A program made the translations under genes and the position numbers. From the NCBI RefSeq assembly GCF_902459465.1, contig NC_047072.1:15853776-15917775 (forward strand): a stretch of DNA of 64,000 bases, read 5' to 3'. Below the pieces are notes generated by a model that was given only the letters and a program-made list of their open reading frames with translations, was not told where the DNA came from and did no database searches. Origin of the DNA: Asterias rubens (lineage: Eukaryota; Echinodermata; Asteroidea; Forcipulatida; Asteriidae). Shown here one piece after another: positions 1 to 11,321 of this stretch (position 1 is its first letter; each line of letters starts with the position of its first letter).

Positions 1-251
1 TCCTGATGATTCACCTGAGATGATCTTAGCTAGAATTGGAGAATCACTCTAGATTATGTTTGTTTACTAGTTTGTTATTATTTTTTGTTGACTATTTTGT
101 TATGACTGTTTACAGGTACACACCATTTGCCCACGGTCCTGATGATTCACCTGAGATGATCTTAGCTAGAATTGGAGAATCACTCTAGATTATGTTTGTT
201 TACTAGTTTGTTATTATTTTTTGTTGACTATTTTGTTATGACTGTTTGCAG
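1..251 (+). repeat. Tandem partial copies of an RSK exon with its acceptor (136-bp period)
   Basis: The block TCCTGATGATTCACCTGAGA starts at 1, 137 and 273, an exact 136-bp period. Each upstream copy carries the 3' part of the intron, an acceptor (AG at 114-115; the true one is at 250-251) and the first 65 or so bases of the exon. The copies then diverge to GAATCACTCTAG, an in-frame stop, and have no donor. They are therefore truncated decoy exons. The first copy is cut by the window edge, so more may lie to the left. Confidence 0.9.
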
Positions 252-1608
252 GTACACACCATTTGCCCACGGTCCTGATGATTCACCTGAGATGATCTTA
301 GCTAGAATTGGAGAGGGGAAGTTTCCAATGATGGGTGGCAACTGGGAACATGTGTCTCCCTCTGCTAAGGTATGGCTAACTTATTCACATTCAATGTTAC
401 AACTATTCACATTACTTTTACTTTTAACTTAATGATATCTGAATGAGGGATTGGCTGTATCTGAATTGGTGGCTACAGCTAGGACTACAGCTATGACTAC
501 GACTGTTTCTAAGGACGTAGTATACTTCAGCGCATGATGATTCAGTTAAATGGTTTCAAATGGTTGATCAACTCTCAATTAATGTTAATAAGAGTAGGAG
601 GGTTAACATTGATTGTTATGTTTCTGTTTAGGAATTGGTTCGTTGGATGCTTCATGTAGATCCATTTAAGAGACCCACAGCGGCTATGGTTCTCCAATAT
701 GCCTGCACTATCTGGAATTAATGTTAATAAGAGTAGGAGGGTTAACATTGATTGTTTTGTTTCTGTTTAGGAATTGGTTCGTTGGATGCTTCATGTAGAT
801 CCATTTAAGAGACCCACAGCAGCTAAAGTTCTGCAACATGCCTGGATGCAACAATGTGATCAGTTACCTCAGAATAGATTAACAACGCAGGATTACGACC
901 TCGTTAAGGTATGAAGCTACTTCAAATTGCTCTAAGCTAATTATCCCATCTTGTCAGCTAAGCCTCACTCGATCCCCTGCTGGAAACATAAACTACTGTT
1001 GACTGTAAAGTGGAATGCAGAGAATTCTGTGCTCGGTTGTTAAAATGTGTCTGCTTGGTCAAGCCCTTTATGGTCTCTTTGAAATATTTTGTGCTTGAAA
1101 TGCGAAAGTTTTTTGAGAAATTAGTAAAACAGTTTTGATCTCGCAAGTTCAAAACTCAATGGATGAAAACTGTGAAGACATTTTTGCCCACTTTTTTTCT
1201 TGTTACTTCAATAACCCATTGACCTAACCCTTTCACAGGTTTGTTATTTCATGTATATGTTGGCTCACATCAAGTGTGGATACTGGTCTTTGACAATTAC
1301 CAACGGGACACATTGGGGCTTTATTGTGTATGGATTTATTCATTTTATGATTTGTATCTTACATATTTTTCTGTTGTTGATTGTTTTGTATTTTATGTTG
1401 TGCTGCGCTTTAATAGGGCCTTGTTCACTAGAAAGATGGCATGTTATAAATGTTTATATTATTGTTTTGTGTTTATGCTCAGGGAGCAATGAAAGCAACT
1501 TACTTGGCCTTGAACAACACACCAAGAAAGGAGAATCTGGAACCAGTTACATCCTCCATGTTAGCCCAGCGTAGGAAGCTCAAGAAACTTAGCTCTACTA
1601 CGCTCTGA
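252..1608 (+). CDS. RPS6KA: p90 ribosomal S6 kinase (RSK), C-terminal end, 5' part outside window
   Basis: Three terminal exons are visible: 252-369, 771-908 and 1483-1608 (stop TGA), all with GT-AG borders and consistent frame. They encode the end of the C-terminal CaMK-type kinase domain: [20 protein letters not shown], then the [18 protein letters not shown] segment with the conserved arginine of subdomain XI, then a tail. The tail has LAQRRKLKK, the ERK-docking motif of RSKs, and ends in STTL, the class I PDZ ligand seen in vertebrate RSK1. RSKs are two-kinase-domain effectors of ERK that phosphorylate S6, transcription factors and other targets. The order of motifs and the tail make RSK far more likely than MSK or MAPKAPK. 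The paralogue cannot be set because invertebrates usually have one gene. Both upstream acceptors in the window have partly duplicated exons in front of them. Confidence 0.95.
577..770 (+). repeat. Tandem partial copy of the penultimate RSK exon with its acceptor (139-bp period)
   Basis: The intron end beginning AATTAATGTTAATAAGAG occurs at 577 and again at 716. The first copy has an acceptor (AG 630-631) followed by about 85 bp of exon sequence, reading [20 protein letters not shown] and on to a TAA at about 718. The true exon starts at 771. The copy has no donor and several substitutions. It is independent of the 136-bp duplication in the preceding intron of the same gene. Confidence 0.9.
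1228..1335 (+). repeat. Fragment of fold-back family A in the last RSK intron
   Basis: The sequence CACAGGTTTGTTATTTCATG followed by a CTGGTCTTTGACAATTACCAA segment matches the right arm of the complete family A copies at 25084-25471 and 46545-46929. Only one arm is recognisable here. Confidence 0.6.
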
Positions 1609-2444
1609 TGATCAATGGTGTCATCTCTTTTTGACACTAGAGGGCGCGCTCTTTAGGATGATACATAGAACTAGAGAACTCAGTTGTCTGTATGGTCATC
1701 ACTAGCGTGTGACATACCTGATTGATAAAACAAGCAAAGGTTAAGGGGATGTTTGGTCGATCTTGTTCCAAATGCTCTCATGTTCTTAATCATACCTAAG
1801 ATGATGAAAGGGGAAAGAGTACTGACTAATAATTTTCTTTTCAGTTCAAAAGCATTACATTTTTGAAACTAAACAAACTTTGTTTCTGGTTTGAACTCTA
1901 CAGACAAATTGTGCCAATACCATTTTGCAAGTCATAGGACCTGACAGTTTCATTCTTGCTATGAGCCGATCATTACGCAATAAAACCGTTGCAAACTGCA
2001 AACAAATTGAATGGCCTCACGTTTTGACCCTTGTAGAGGCTGAAAGGCTAAAAGTTTGCTTTATAAATGTCTTCCCTTTTACAAGACATGTGAACTGGTG
2101 AAGTAACCACTAAGCATCTCCTAAATCTTGCATTGTCAACTTCTGTATTATTGGATGCAGTGAAACTGATATTGAAAAGGATGAATTTGTGTTGAGTTTT
2201 CTACCGTTTCAGCCTCAAGATGGATGGTGTAAGAGCGCCCTCTAGTGTTGAACTTACGAGCGATTATTGGCATTAATTAACAAGAAGGATTATTCCATTA
2301 GTTGTTATTTCTGAATCACATGAGTGAAGTACTCAGGTATATATGGTTACTGAGAAAGAACTCAAAAATTGAGTGGAAAGTTGTTTTGCAGGAAATGTCA
2401 GTTACCAATGATTTACATTTTGAATGGTTGTCTGATGTCATTGT

Positions 2445-2811
2445 TTAAAGGAACACGTTGCCTTGGATCGGTCGAGTTGGTCTTTGGAAAGCGTTTGTAA
2501 CCGTTTGTTATAAAATGCATATGATTAGAAAGATATTTTAAAAGTATAATATAATGATCCACACAAGTATCACTCAAAATTGTGTGGCAAGTCCTTTTAT
2601 CTCGTCGACAAACATGGTCGGCCATTATTTTATAAATGGCCGACCGTGTTAGTTCGCAAAGTAAAAGGAAAACCACGCAAGTTTGAGGCAAATGTGGATC
2701 ATTGTATTCTACTTTTAAAACATCTTTCTAACCATATGCATTTTATAACAAACGGTTACAAACGCTTTTTAAAGACCAACTCGACTGATCCAAGGCAAAG
2801 TATTCCTTTAA
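2445..2811. mobile_element. Fold-back element, family B, copy 1
   Basis: It begins TTAAAGGAACACGTTGCC and ends with the degenerate inverted counterpart GGCAAAGTATTCCTTTAA. The centre is a near-palindrome around GGTCGGCCAT...ATGGCCGACC. Related copies lie at 18458-18858 and 34827-35203. There is no coding capacity, so it is a non-autonomous MITE-like element; possible TTAA target duplications are merged with the ends. Confidence 0.8.
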
Positions 2812-2939
2812 GCTAAGCAAACTTATTTTTAGCTAAGCATGATTGATGACTTTAATCTGTCTGAGATAGAAGATGAGCCATTGCAAGTCAACATGGCGGT
2901 TTCTGAATAAGCTATGTGCAAGATACATTGGAACAACAT

Positions 2940-3133
2940 TTGGTACAATGACTTGCTAAGTCATAAGTTACCGCTTAAATTTGAATACAGCAGACTAGAG
3001 ACAGTCACATGGTTCAGGGCAAGCTTTTGCATAGTTACATAAGAGATGGCAAATGCCCAGACCTGTGAATCAGAATGGTACCGGGGTTTGCTCATCTGGA
3101 GGTTGCTATACAAAGGCTTGCCCTGAACCATAT
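2940..3133 (+). repeat. Dispersed repeat, paired with 5778-5950, containing an inverted repeat
   Basis: The segment from GTACAATGACTTGCTAAGTC to TGGAGGTTGCTATACAAAGG recurs in diverged form at 5778-5950 in the same orientation. Inside this copy ATGGTTCAGGGCAAGC (about 3009-3024) and its exact complement (about 3116-3131) form 16-bp arms of a hairpin. Confidence 0.6.
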
Positions 3134-3740
3134 GACGTAGACACACTGTATTTAGTTTGTTGAATCCAACTTGAGTGTTGGCTTGTGACCAATCAAGTCA
3201 TGGTACCAGACTAGCATTTGGTTTGTTAGAAGCTGTGCCTGTTGCTAAGGGCAAGCTATGCCTCAGCGAATACTAAGTTGGTTCTTAAACTGTTGCTAGA
3301 TCCTCTTGGGCAGAAATGGGCCAAGATGTAGTACAACCTTCTCTGTGATTGTCAAGTAAATGTAAACCTTGTACATTTATAAGTTGCCGTTTATTTTACT
3401 GTTAAATGTTAGCACAGTAGAATCTAGTCAAGTTATCAAAGACTTATTTTTGTATTATGATTATAAAATAATTAAACAATTGACGTCTAAGCCAGAGGAA
3501 TATGGCTTCAGACAGTTTGGACAAAGTTTTGAATACAAAAAAAATCATGTCATGTACATTTTTTCTACAGGTGCAAGTCAACAACAAAACTTGAATAATC
3601 TAATAATATTAACTAACTACATTTGTAGCCATATGTATATATCATTTTTTCTTTCTACAATTTCTATTCAATTTTTTTCTCTCAAATAAATTTATGAAAT
3701 TAGATGAATATTAGAGTTGGGACTGAGGTGAGGGTGTCAT

Positions 3741-3990
3741 TTAGGATGACTGTAGTGGTAGGTAGAGGTTGTTTTGTTTTGGGTGGTTCCCGGCCCATGA
3801 CTATAGTGATAAGTAGAGTTTGTTTTGGGTGGTTCCCGGCCCATGACTATAGTGATAAGTAGAGGTTGTTTTGGGTGGTTCCCGGCCCATGACTATAGTG
3901 ATAAGTAGAGGTCGTTTTGTTTTGGGTGGTTCCCGGCCCCTGACTATAGTGATTTATAGAAGAGTTTTTTGTTGTTGTTTTGGGTGGTTC
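3741..3990 (+). repeat. Minisatellite, about five copies of a 40-60-bp unit
   Basis: The unit core GGGTGGTTCCCGGCCC, followed by TGACTATAGTGATAAGTAGA, recurs about five times with small length changes in the G/T-rich linker. It lies in the RSK-MTRES1 spacer and has no visible link to a gene. Confidence 0.85.
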
Positions 3991-5777
3991 TCTGCCCAGA
4001 CGCTAACCTGGTTTGATACAAATTTGATTATTGTGTATTTTAGTTTGTTCTCTAGCCTTATTAGTTACTATCGTCAAAACATCCTCAATAGTGATATTGT
4101 ATCAAACCCTTTTTACATGGGGGTGGGGATGCTAATAATCCTGACTCATTTGCGACAATGATAAAATAACTTCCCCAGTTGGGGTGTTGTGTTTCCCTGA
4201 CTGGTACTCTCACCACCCAATCTGGGTTCTAATAGTCACTACTAATGGACGATTATCCCTGATTGGAACGCATGTTCCCAGTTGGGATATAAATGCTCCC
4301 CAATTGGGAACCATCGAGTGATATTGACACTCCTGTTGCTTGATATGTCACTTCTATGTACTGATAAAGGCCATGTGATTATCATGTGACAATTATCACA
4401 TGATGATCATGTGATGTACAATAAGATGAGACAATGCATGGTGGGAAATAAGTAAGTAAGGTTTGTGGCGACACCATGTAAGAAATGTCTTTTGTTTAGA
4501 ACATTGTGCTCTGACCGTCTCCAGAAGAGAGTCGGAGCACACTGATTAAAACGTCGAGCAGAAAACGGCTCTTGTCAGAACCATAACTACTCACAAAAGA
4601 CGTTTTTGCATGGTGTCACCACAACAAAATATTATGTTATGCTCTGTAACACAGACATCCGGTACTACTTCAGAAATTAAAAAATATATATAGAAAATAT
4701 AAATATTTAGTTGAATTTGTTTCCAAGGACAGTTAACACTGTTTATCTTACATGTAACACCCTTAAAACAGATTTTAACATTTGTTATTTTCTACATGAA
4801 TAATAATAATAATAATTATACAATTATATTAGAAGTTTAATAAAACTCTTCTTTACATTCACATGTCAAAACGAAAAGAAGAGTGGGGGGGGGGGGAGAA
4901 CACATGGAGTTATCTTAAAGTTGGGGTTTTATTTAACAAAAATATTTTGGGGATCTGTTTGTAGATTTTGATGAAACAGAAAGTAGAGTCAAGGAGATGT
5001 CATTCATGCAGGCACACATGGTGTTTACCGACCAAAATCCGGCAAGGTTTCCATACAAAGGTTGTTTACCAGCCAAAATACCATATAACTTTTTACTTTT
5101 GTCTGACTGGTTCCCTGTGAAGTTTCCCCCCGCAGAAAAGAAAATTTGGATAACGTCTTCTTGAAGATTTGTGGTCGTTGTCACAAACGGATCAAATTAC
5201 ATTAATTGGATTCTTATTCATTACCTGTCACCCCCATTGGCAGAATATGTAGTTATAAAACAACTGTAGTTATTCTTCATAACTGGTTGCCTTGTACAAA
5301 TCAAGATATTAATTTGGAACTGGCCAATCTTTCATGGTCAATCCTTTTGTCAACTACTTAGTGTAGAAAGAGAAGTAAAGAATTATATAGAAAAACTTTT
5401 AAAAATATCTAACAACCTTTATGTGGTTTTATTAACCAGCTTTTGATAAAAATATCTCCAAGGTAAACATGGTAAAGAAGATATATGAATTAAGCATATT
5501 TACAAAGTCTTCGTTTTACAATATGTTCTTAGAGGAGAATTATTTAATTTACGCTTCTTCCAATATTACAAAAAAAGTATATATTTGTCTTTGTTTAAAA
5601 TTGGTTTGTGAACTCTTTAAGCCCTCTTTTGCCTTTTGTTTGTTTGTGTTTTACTAAAATATCCTTAGAAAGGATGGTTTTGTTTTATGTTGTTAGTTTA
5701 TGGTCTAAACAGACTGGATTGAGATTAGAGTTGGGTCCAAGCTAATTTGAGCTTATTTGTTTAATATAATGTGAAGT

Positions 5778-5950
5778 ACAATGACTCTCTAAGTCACATG
5801 TGACTGCTTAAGTTTGAATTCCTCAGACTACAGACAGTTGCAATGCAATATCCATTTGAATGTTGTTAGAGATGGTGAACACATTCTGAATGATAGCAGG
5901 TTTTGCCCATCTGGAGGTTGCTATACAAAAGCTAACACTGAACAATGTGA
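5778..5950 (+). repeat. Second copy of the dispersed repeat at 2940-3133
   Basis: Shared blocks include the TAAGTTTGAATTCCTCAGACTAC region and CATCTGGAGGTTGCTATACAA. This copy lacks the strong inverted repeat seen in the first one. Confidence 0.55.
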
Positions 5951-6714
5951 CAAAGAAACAATTAATTTCAGTCTGAGGAATTATCTTAGTATCGGGAGAG
6001 AAACCAATCTATATAAAATATTCTTTGACTGTGTGAAACAAACAATTAAAAAACAACAAATAAATAAATAAACAAATATATAAGGGTAAGCTCATGTGAA
6101 ATGTGTGTTTTTAAGAAATGTAATCATTTTCAAAATTTCAAGTTTGACTCTCTTCTCTCTGTGGAAAAACCCAATATTGATAAATCAAATAGCAACACCT
6201 CGGTCAAGTACAGGAAACTGCGTACCAATATATTGTGTAGAACTGTTCATATTTAATGCTTGTAAACAATACTTTGATATCCAAAGCTTACTGCAAGACA
6301 TGATCCCCACTAAAGTAAAGTTGAACAATGTTAAACAAATCCATGTGTTTTACAGTGAAAACACATCCAAGGTTTCGAACTATTTTCTCATGAGTGTGGT
6401 GAGGGATTGAGCTTAACACACACAGGTTTTCTTTTTTATAAAAGTGTGCCCACTACTCCTTGAGAATTATCAATGCCTACGCCTGCTTTAAAATTATTGG
6501 GGTTTACACTTTTTGTGGAGTAAAAACATTTTTTCCCTCTTTTGGGTGTTGGAATTTCAATCTGGCATTTTGTACAAAGAAAATGGATGAAGTTATGAGT
6601 TTGTGTTTTTCTATGTTGATTTTGAAAGATCCTAGTTTGAGTTTTTATGGATGAATAAACATTGTGTAACATGAACTCGGTAGCAATTCAGTGGGACACT
6701 TTGAAACACTAGAT

Positions 6715-6890
6715 GGCACCTATGTCCCTGAATAGACTTTATGAACATATCGCTAAGAAGGGCGCCCTCACCTACATATTAAAATGAGGCTGTTCATTGG
6801 CCAATCTGTGCGTTTCCATTGTTTTCATCATCAGTTTACCTCTAAGATAGTGGCAGGATGACGTCAAAACATAAGGTCTTTTGTATCAGA
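6715..6890 (+). repeat. Dispersed repeat with CRE-like TGACGTCA, paired with 9745-9960
   Basis: Both copies share TTGTTCATTGGCCAATCT (first copy CTGTTCATTGGCCAATCT), a CGTTTC...TTGACCTC...AAGATGGCGGCTGGATGACGTCA tract and the following AAGGTCT. The second copy lies in the MTRES1 intron between exons 1 and 2. CCAAT and CRE-like motifs are inside the repeat itself, so they should not be read as promoter evidence. Confidence 0.6.
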
Positions 6891-8995
6891 TATTAGATGA
6901 CTTGTTTGTTTTCATCCCCCAAAAAGTAATTTAGTTTGTTGATAAATAAGAGACTAAACATTCATGCCGTATCCGATTAGCAGCTATGGCTATGGGACTA
7001 CAACTGTTGCTAAGGACGTCTTATAAGGATGTCTCACACCATATAGCTGTGTAGCTGGCAATTTGGACATTCAAACATTGAAACAATCAAGCAAGACATG
7101 TGTATCTTTACTGAATCACACGACCAGCCTCTCATCCACCTTACCCCCCCCCCCCCCCGTAACCTTTAACCTTGATACAATTTGAATAAAGTTATGTAAA
7201 GCATGAGTGGATGCAATGCCCCTTGCACTTCCTTGGCTGTTTCTATCTTCCCCGTAATCCCCATAATCTTTACCTATTTGTGTCAAGATCCTTTTCTTAT
7301 GATGTCACAAACTCAAACAGAGCACTCACTGCAGTTAAAAAAAGGCACATGATTGGCTGAATGTTTTGTTATGTGATTACCTATAGCTCCCTTAGTTCAC
7401 ACTAACTATGGCTGCAAATATTGTGTATACTTTGGCGTTGTGGCGATGTGCTTTGTTCACCAGACCAGTGTTCTGATGGCTGATTCTCAAGGGTTTGGTT
7501 TGAATCCTGGTCATGACACTCGTGTCCTTGAGCAAGATATTGTTGTCATAGCTTGTCATCACTCATGAATAAATGGGTACTGTGGGTTGATATTGTAATT
7601 GGTCATGTTCACTAAATGGCTGACAGGGCTGTATACTCTTAAGGAGTTGAGATATAGGTTTACCAGAAATGACTTTGTGTTTATAAACCAACACTTTAAT
7701 ACGAGAAACACTTTTCAAATTGCTAGTCATTGGTTGACATTACAAAAAAAATCTTGAATACTTTGTAGTTAGATAACTCTCCATGGTGAGCTGGGAAGTG
7801 ATTTATATATAAATGCAAAATCAGAATGTGCTCGTTGTTATTGTGATGTGATCTCACTCAAAAATAAAGTGACAATTGCATCCTACACAAAATGTTGCCT
7901 TTGATAACATAATATTTATGTACATGTACACATTTATTGACATCAATAAGAATCATATGATAATATGTTATATTTTACAATAGCACTTAAAGACGTGCAG
8001 CTGATTAGCACAACTGGGTTTTGTATGTGGCAAGGACCACCCTTCTGCAAAGTGTCTAGTGTTTTTGTAATTTGTGCTACAATATTTGCACTTAATCTTG
8101 TGTATTACATCACAAGTTCATAAGGTTGTATCTCACCATAAATACTGAATCAACCAGGAGAGCCTATTCATGTTTGGAGGCCTCAAAATGTTGTGAATTA
8201 CAGATTTGAGTGTCAATATTTTCAGGGATTACATGTATTGATAAACGATCCAAAATTCCATGTATACTTGCAGTAATCTATAGAACATGTTTTGGGGTTA
8301 GTAAACCTTTTCAGTCCGACAGCCATCTTCATTTTAATTCTGTGTAATGAAACCGAGGCTGAGAAATAGTCTGCTCCCTTGGTGTTGTCATGTGAAGTCA
8401 TATTCATCTATTTTTGTAGGATACAGGGAACATGCCAACAATACCCACTTCATTTAAAACTAACGAATTTCTTTACAATTTGGAGTTTTCATTCCCTCAA
8501 AAATAATTTCTTTCTCAGAGAATAGTATCCAATGCATCAGTGGAATTCTTAGGAAAGGCAAATAATATCCATACAAATTGAGAAAATATAAGTCTATTTG
8601 ATAAATGATGTAATTATAATAAAATATCTTGGGGTAAGCTGTACTCTAATTTGATATTTGTATCTATCTATAAATTTCTGTCAATAAATAACAATACATC
8701 AAACGGTCTTCGTATCTTGGTGTCTTATGTTATTGAATTCCTGATCGGTACAAACCAATAAAGAAGTGTTGTTACTTTTGGTGCTTATTTATATTAAGCA
8801 TGCACCAGCCCCCCTCCCATTGCGCCTTCTCTGTGTCCTGGGAATCTTGGCAATTCTTCGTAGGATTTGTTTATTCATTTTTTTTTTTTTTTGGGGGGGG
8901 GGGGGGTTCAAGCAAGACTGGTTCCCCAACTATAGTTGGGACATGACAGTTGTGATGAAGATGGGACACAGAACAAAACCATGATTGCCAAATGT

Positions 8996-11069
8996 CTATT
9001 TGTCTTTAGCCACTAGTAGATTCTTCCAGCGTCGTAGAAACACTGGTATCCTGTCTTTCCCTGTTTTATCGGCTGAGATTTCCTTGATGTGAATCCGCAT
9101 TACAGACATCTCATTCCTAGCCTCTCCCTCCCCAGCCTGTGAGGGCGTGCTTCGCTCTAAGATCAAATCCAAGATGTCACCTTCTTTTACCTGTAAATTC
9201 AAACGAAAAGACAAGAATTTAACCCAAGACCAAATTAAAAATGTGACCTCTGACCAGTAGATTCCAAATATCATAGACATCGACCTCTCATACTCAACTT
9301 TGTCCTGGATTAGTGTCTTGCAGAAATGAAACACTTGAAGGTCCCTTTCGATACCACGGCTTGCGCTTAGGCTACAGCTTAGGTGCTGTTTGATATTTTT
9401 ATTAAAAGCGTTTATTTTCAAAATACCTAGTGGAGCCTTGATAGCTGAAAGTTGAAACCATCTAGCCGTATTTTTGAAAAGGGACATGGTGAATTTGAGC
9501 CAAATTGTTACCATGGATGACAATTTTTACCTGCTTGCTCTTTTTTGTGACTTTCTCTCCGTTCACCCGCAATCTCGTACTAAGAAATGCATCTTCAACA
9601 CTCCTTTAAACAATGAGGACAAACAGAATATTAGTGTTTTGTTTATTATGAAAAAGAAAAATAGATTTTTATGAGTTTAAGTTGGGAGGAGGGTGGTTTT
9701 CAAGGCTTGAAACAAAGAAAAATGTTTCATCTTAAAAGACGTTCCTATAGTTACTGCAATAACTGATGGCGTGGAATCATCCTAACTATAGATCTTATGC
9801 ACATGACGTCATTTCAGTACGGTGCCCTCGCCTTGAGGTCAAAAGGAGGTTGTTCATTGGCCAATCTATGTGCGTTTCGATTGTTTCGTCACCGTTTGAC
9901 CTCAAAGATGGCGGCTGGATGACGTCAATGCAAATAAGGTCTATTGGGACATTTCCATAGTTGGGCAGAACATCACGTTTGCTGTTACCTTCCCTGTTCA
10001 TTATGTAATAACTGATGTGGATTGACTCATCATAAATGTACATTATGATTTTTATAACAAAATGAGGTTTACTGTTCGTTGGGTGGCCTCAATCACATCC
10101 TTCATGGTAATTATTAAAATAGCTAGTAATTTGCAATGGTCTAAGGGCCAATCTCGCGATTTTATTATTATTATTATTATTATTACTGGTTTATTGTAAA
10201 AACATCTGCTTGTCGCAGTCCAGAGACTGAATTAAAATACAGATATACATTTTTATATAAATTTTTTAAAAAGCACAGGAGAAAATTTATACACAAGAAA
10301 AATTTAAAAGCGAAACCCACCATCCTCCCGACAGTCAGAGGATTTTATCTCAACTAGGACCAATACATATTTTTGAACACATCCAAAGCTCTAAGACTAA
10401 GTAGAGTAGATTTGGAACATCTCAAACTACATACTTCCTTGAGATCCCAAGCCCAGCACCAAGTACAGCATCAAGTCTCAATGATGGAACAAACTGACGT
10501 AAATCCTTCCAATCTTTGACCTCCTCATCCTCTACCTCCATCTTCCCATCCGTCTCTGGATCCCAATCTCTCTCATCCTCAGGGACAATATCATCATCAC
10601 TTTCATCATCATCCGTTAGTTCATCTTGTTGTCTTCGTTCTTTCTTCCCTTTTGTCTTTTTACCTCTAGTACTAGTAGATGATGCAAACCCACGAACGCT
10701 TTGATAGTTTGTTACCAAAAGTGAGAATCCATCAGGCCACAGACGTCCATGTCTTGAAGTTTGATTGAATGGTGATCTGATGTCCTTGAAAGCTGTTGAT
10801 AGTGATGAGATGCTCCTCCCACTGTCAGCATCTTTGTTTCCATGGTGACAGTTTACATTAGTCAAGTTTCTGTTCATTGTCACTGTGCTTGCTGGATATG
10901 TTGTTCTAGCGAAGCTAGATTTTGAAGCAGACCGACACTGAATCAGCTTAGATCTTGCCCAATAAACCGGGGATTTACCTCTTAAATCATGGTTACTAAC
11001 ATTAAAGCAACGCAGATTAATTTGTCCATGTTTTAATAATGTAAATCTGTACATAATTTGAGAAAACAT
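8996..11069 (-). CDS. MTRES1: Mitochondrial transcription rescue factor 1 (C6orf203-like), S4-like RNA-binding protein
   Basis: Three exons on the minus strand: 11069-10435, 9603-9531 and 9190-8996 (stop TAG). They total 903 nt, or 300 residues, against about 240 in human. The N-terminal 150 residues are rich in Arg, Ser and Asn and poor in acid, as in a mitochondrial presequence. A Lys-Arg patch (RGKKTKGKKERR) and a strongly acidic stretch follow. The conserved C-terminal S4-like fold starts at about residue 195 (LRLDAVLGAGLGISR), continues through SVEDAF and RLRVNGEKV, and ends VFLRRWKNLL. Splicing AA|GTATGT to AAAG|GAGTG restores the ISRKSVEDAF junction expected from the family. The family protein binds mitochondrial RNA and supports transcription or ribosome rescue in the matrix. 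It is divergent with MIS18A, with 252 bp between start codons. A dispersed repeat (9745-9960) sits in the first intron. Confidence 0.93.
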
Positions 11070-11321
11070 GCTACTACTTTTGCGGATGAAAATAATCTTG
11101 TCAGGTCACAATAGCTCTAACTTCATAAACTTAATCCAAGTCGGGCACTCTCTACTTAATCTGAATCACCGTACTACGCAGCACTTTGGAGCGGGGCAAG
11201 TTGGAAACTCAACCTGAAGCAAGTTTAGCACCCACATGGAATACACTGGTACCATGCATTGCAGCATTATGTACAATGTAATGTTCCAAGTTACCAGTTC
11301 AGTTTTACCGGGAGTTTAAAA
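11070..11321. promoter_or_regulatory. Bidirectional promoter region, MTRES1/MIS18A
   Basis: This 252-bp gap separates two divergent start codons, so it must hold both transcription starts or 5' leaders. No TATA box is evident. The sequence AAAATGGCGG at 11319-11328, overlapping the MIS18A start codon, matches the YY1 core often found at housekeeping gene starts. Transcription start sites cannot be placed from sequence alone. Confidence 0.6.

Larger units (their letters stand above)
1609..8995. other. RSK 3' flank and convergent intergenic region, no gene seen
   Basis: Stop-rich AT-rich sequence lies between two convergent genes, RSK (+) and MTRES1 (-). Its open frames are short and lack family motifs or exon-like borders. 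A possible RSK poly(A) signal AATAAA is at 1979-1984. The rest holds the dispersed repeats listed separately, homopolymers (poly-C near 7144-7159, poly-T/poly-G near 8879-8907) and AT-rich spacer. Confidence 0.7.

Noticed and set aside
1241-1574. 83- and 107-codon plus-strand frames as a separate small gene
   Set aside because: They run through RSK intron sequence and, in the second case, the wrong frame of the last RSK exon.
6840-6880. CRE and CCAAT motifs as promoter elements
   Set aside because: They belong to a dispersed repeat whose other copy is inside an MTRES1 intron, so their position is set by the repeat and not by a promoter.
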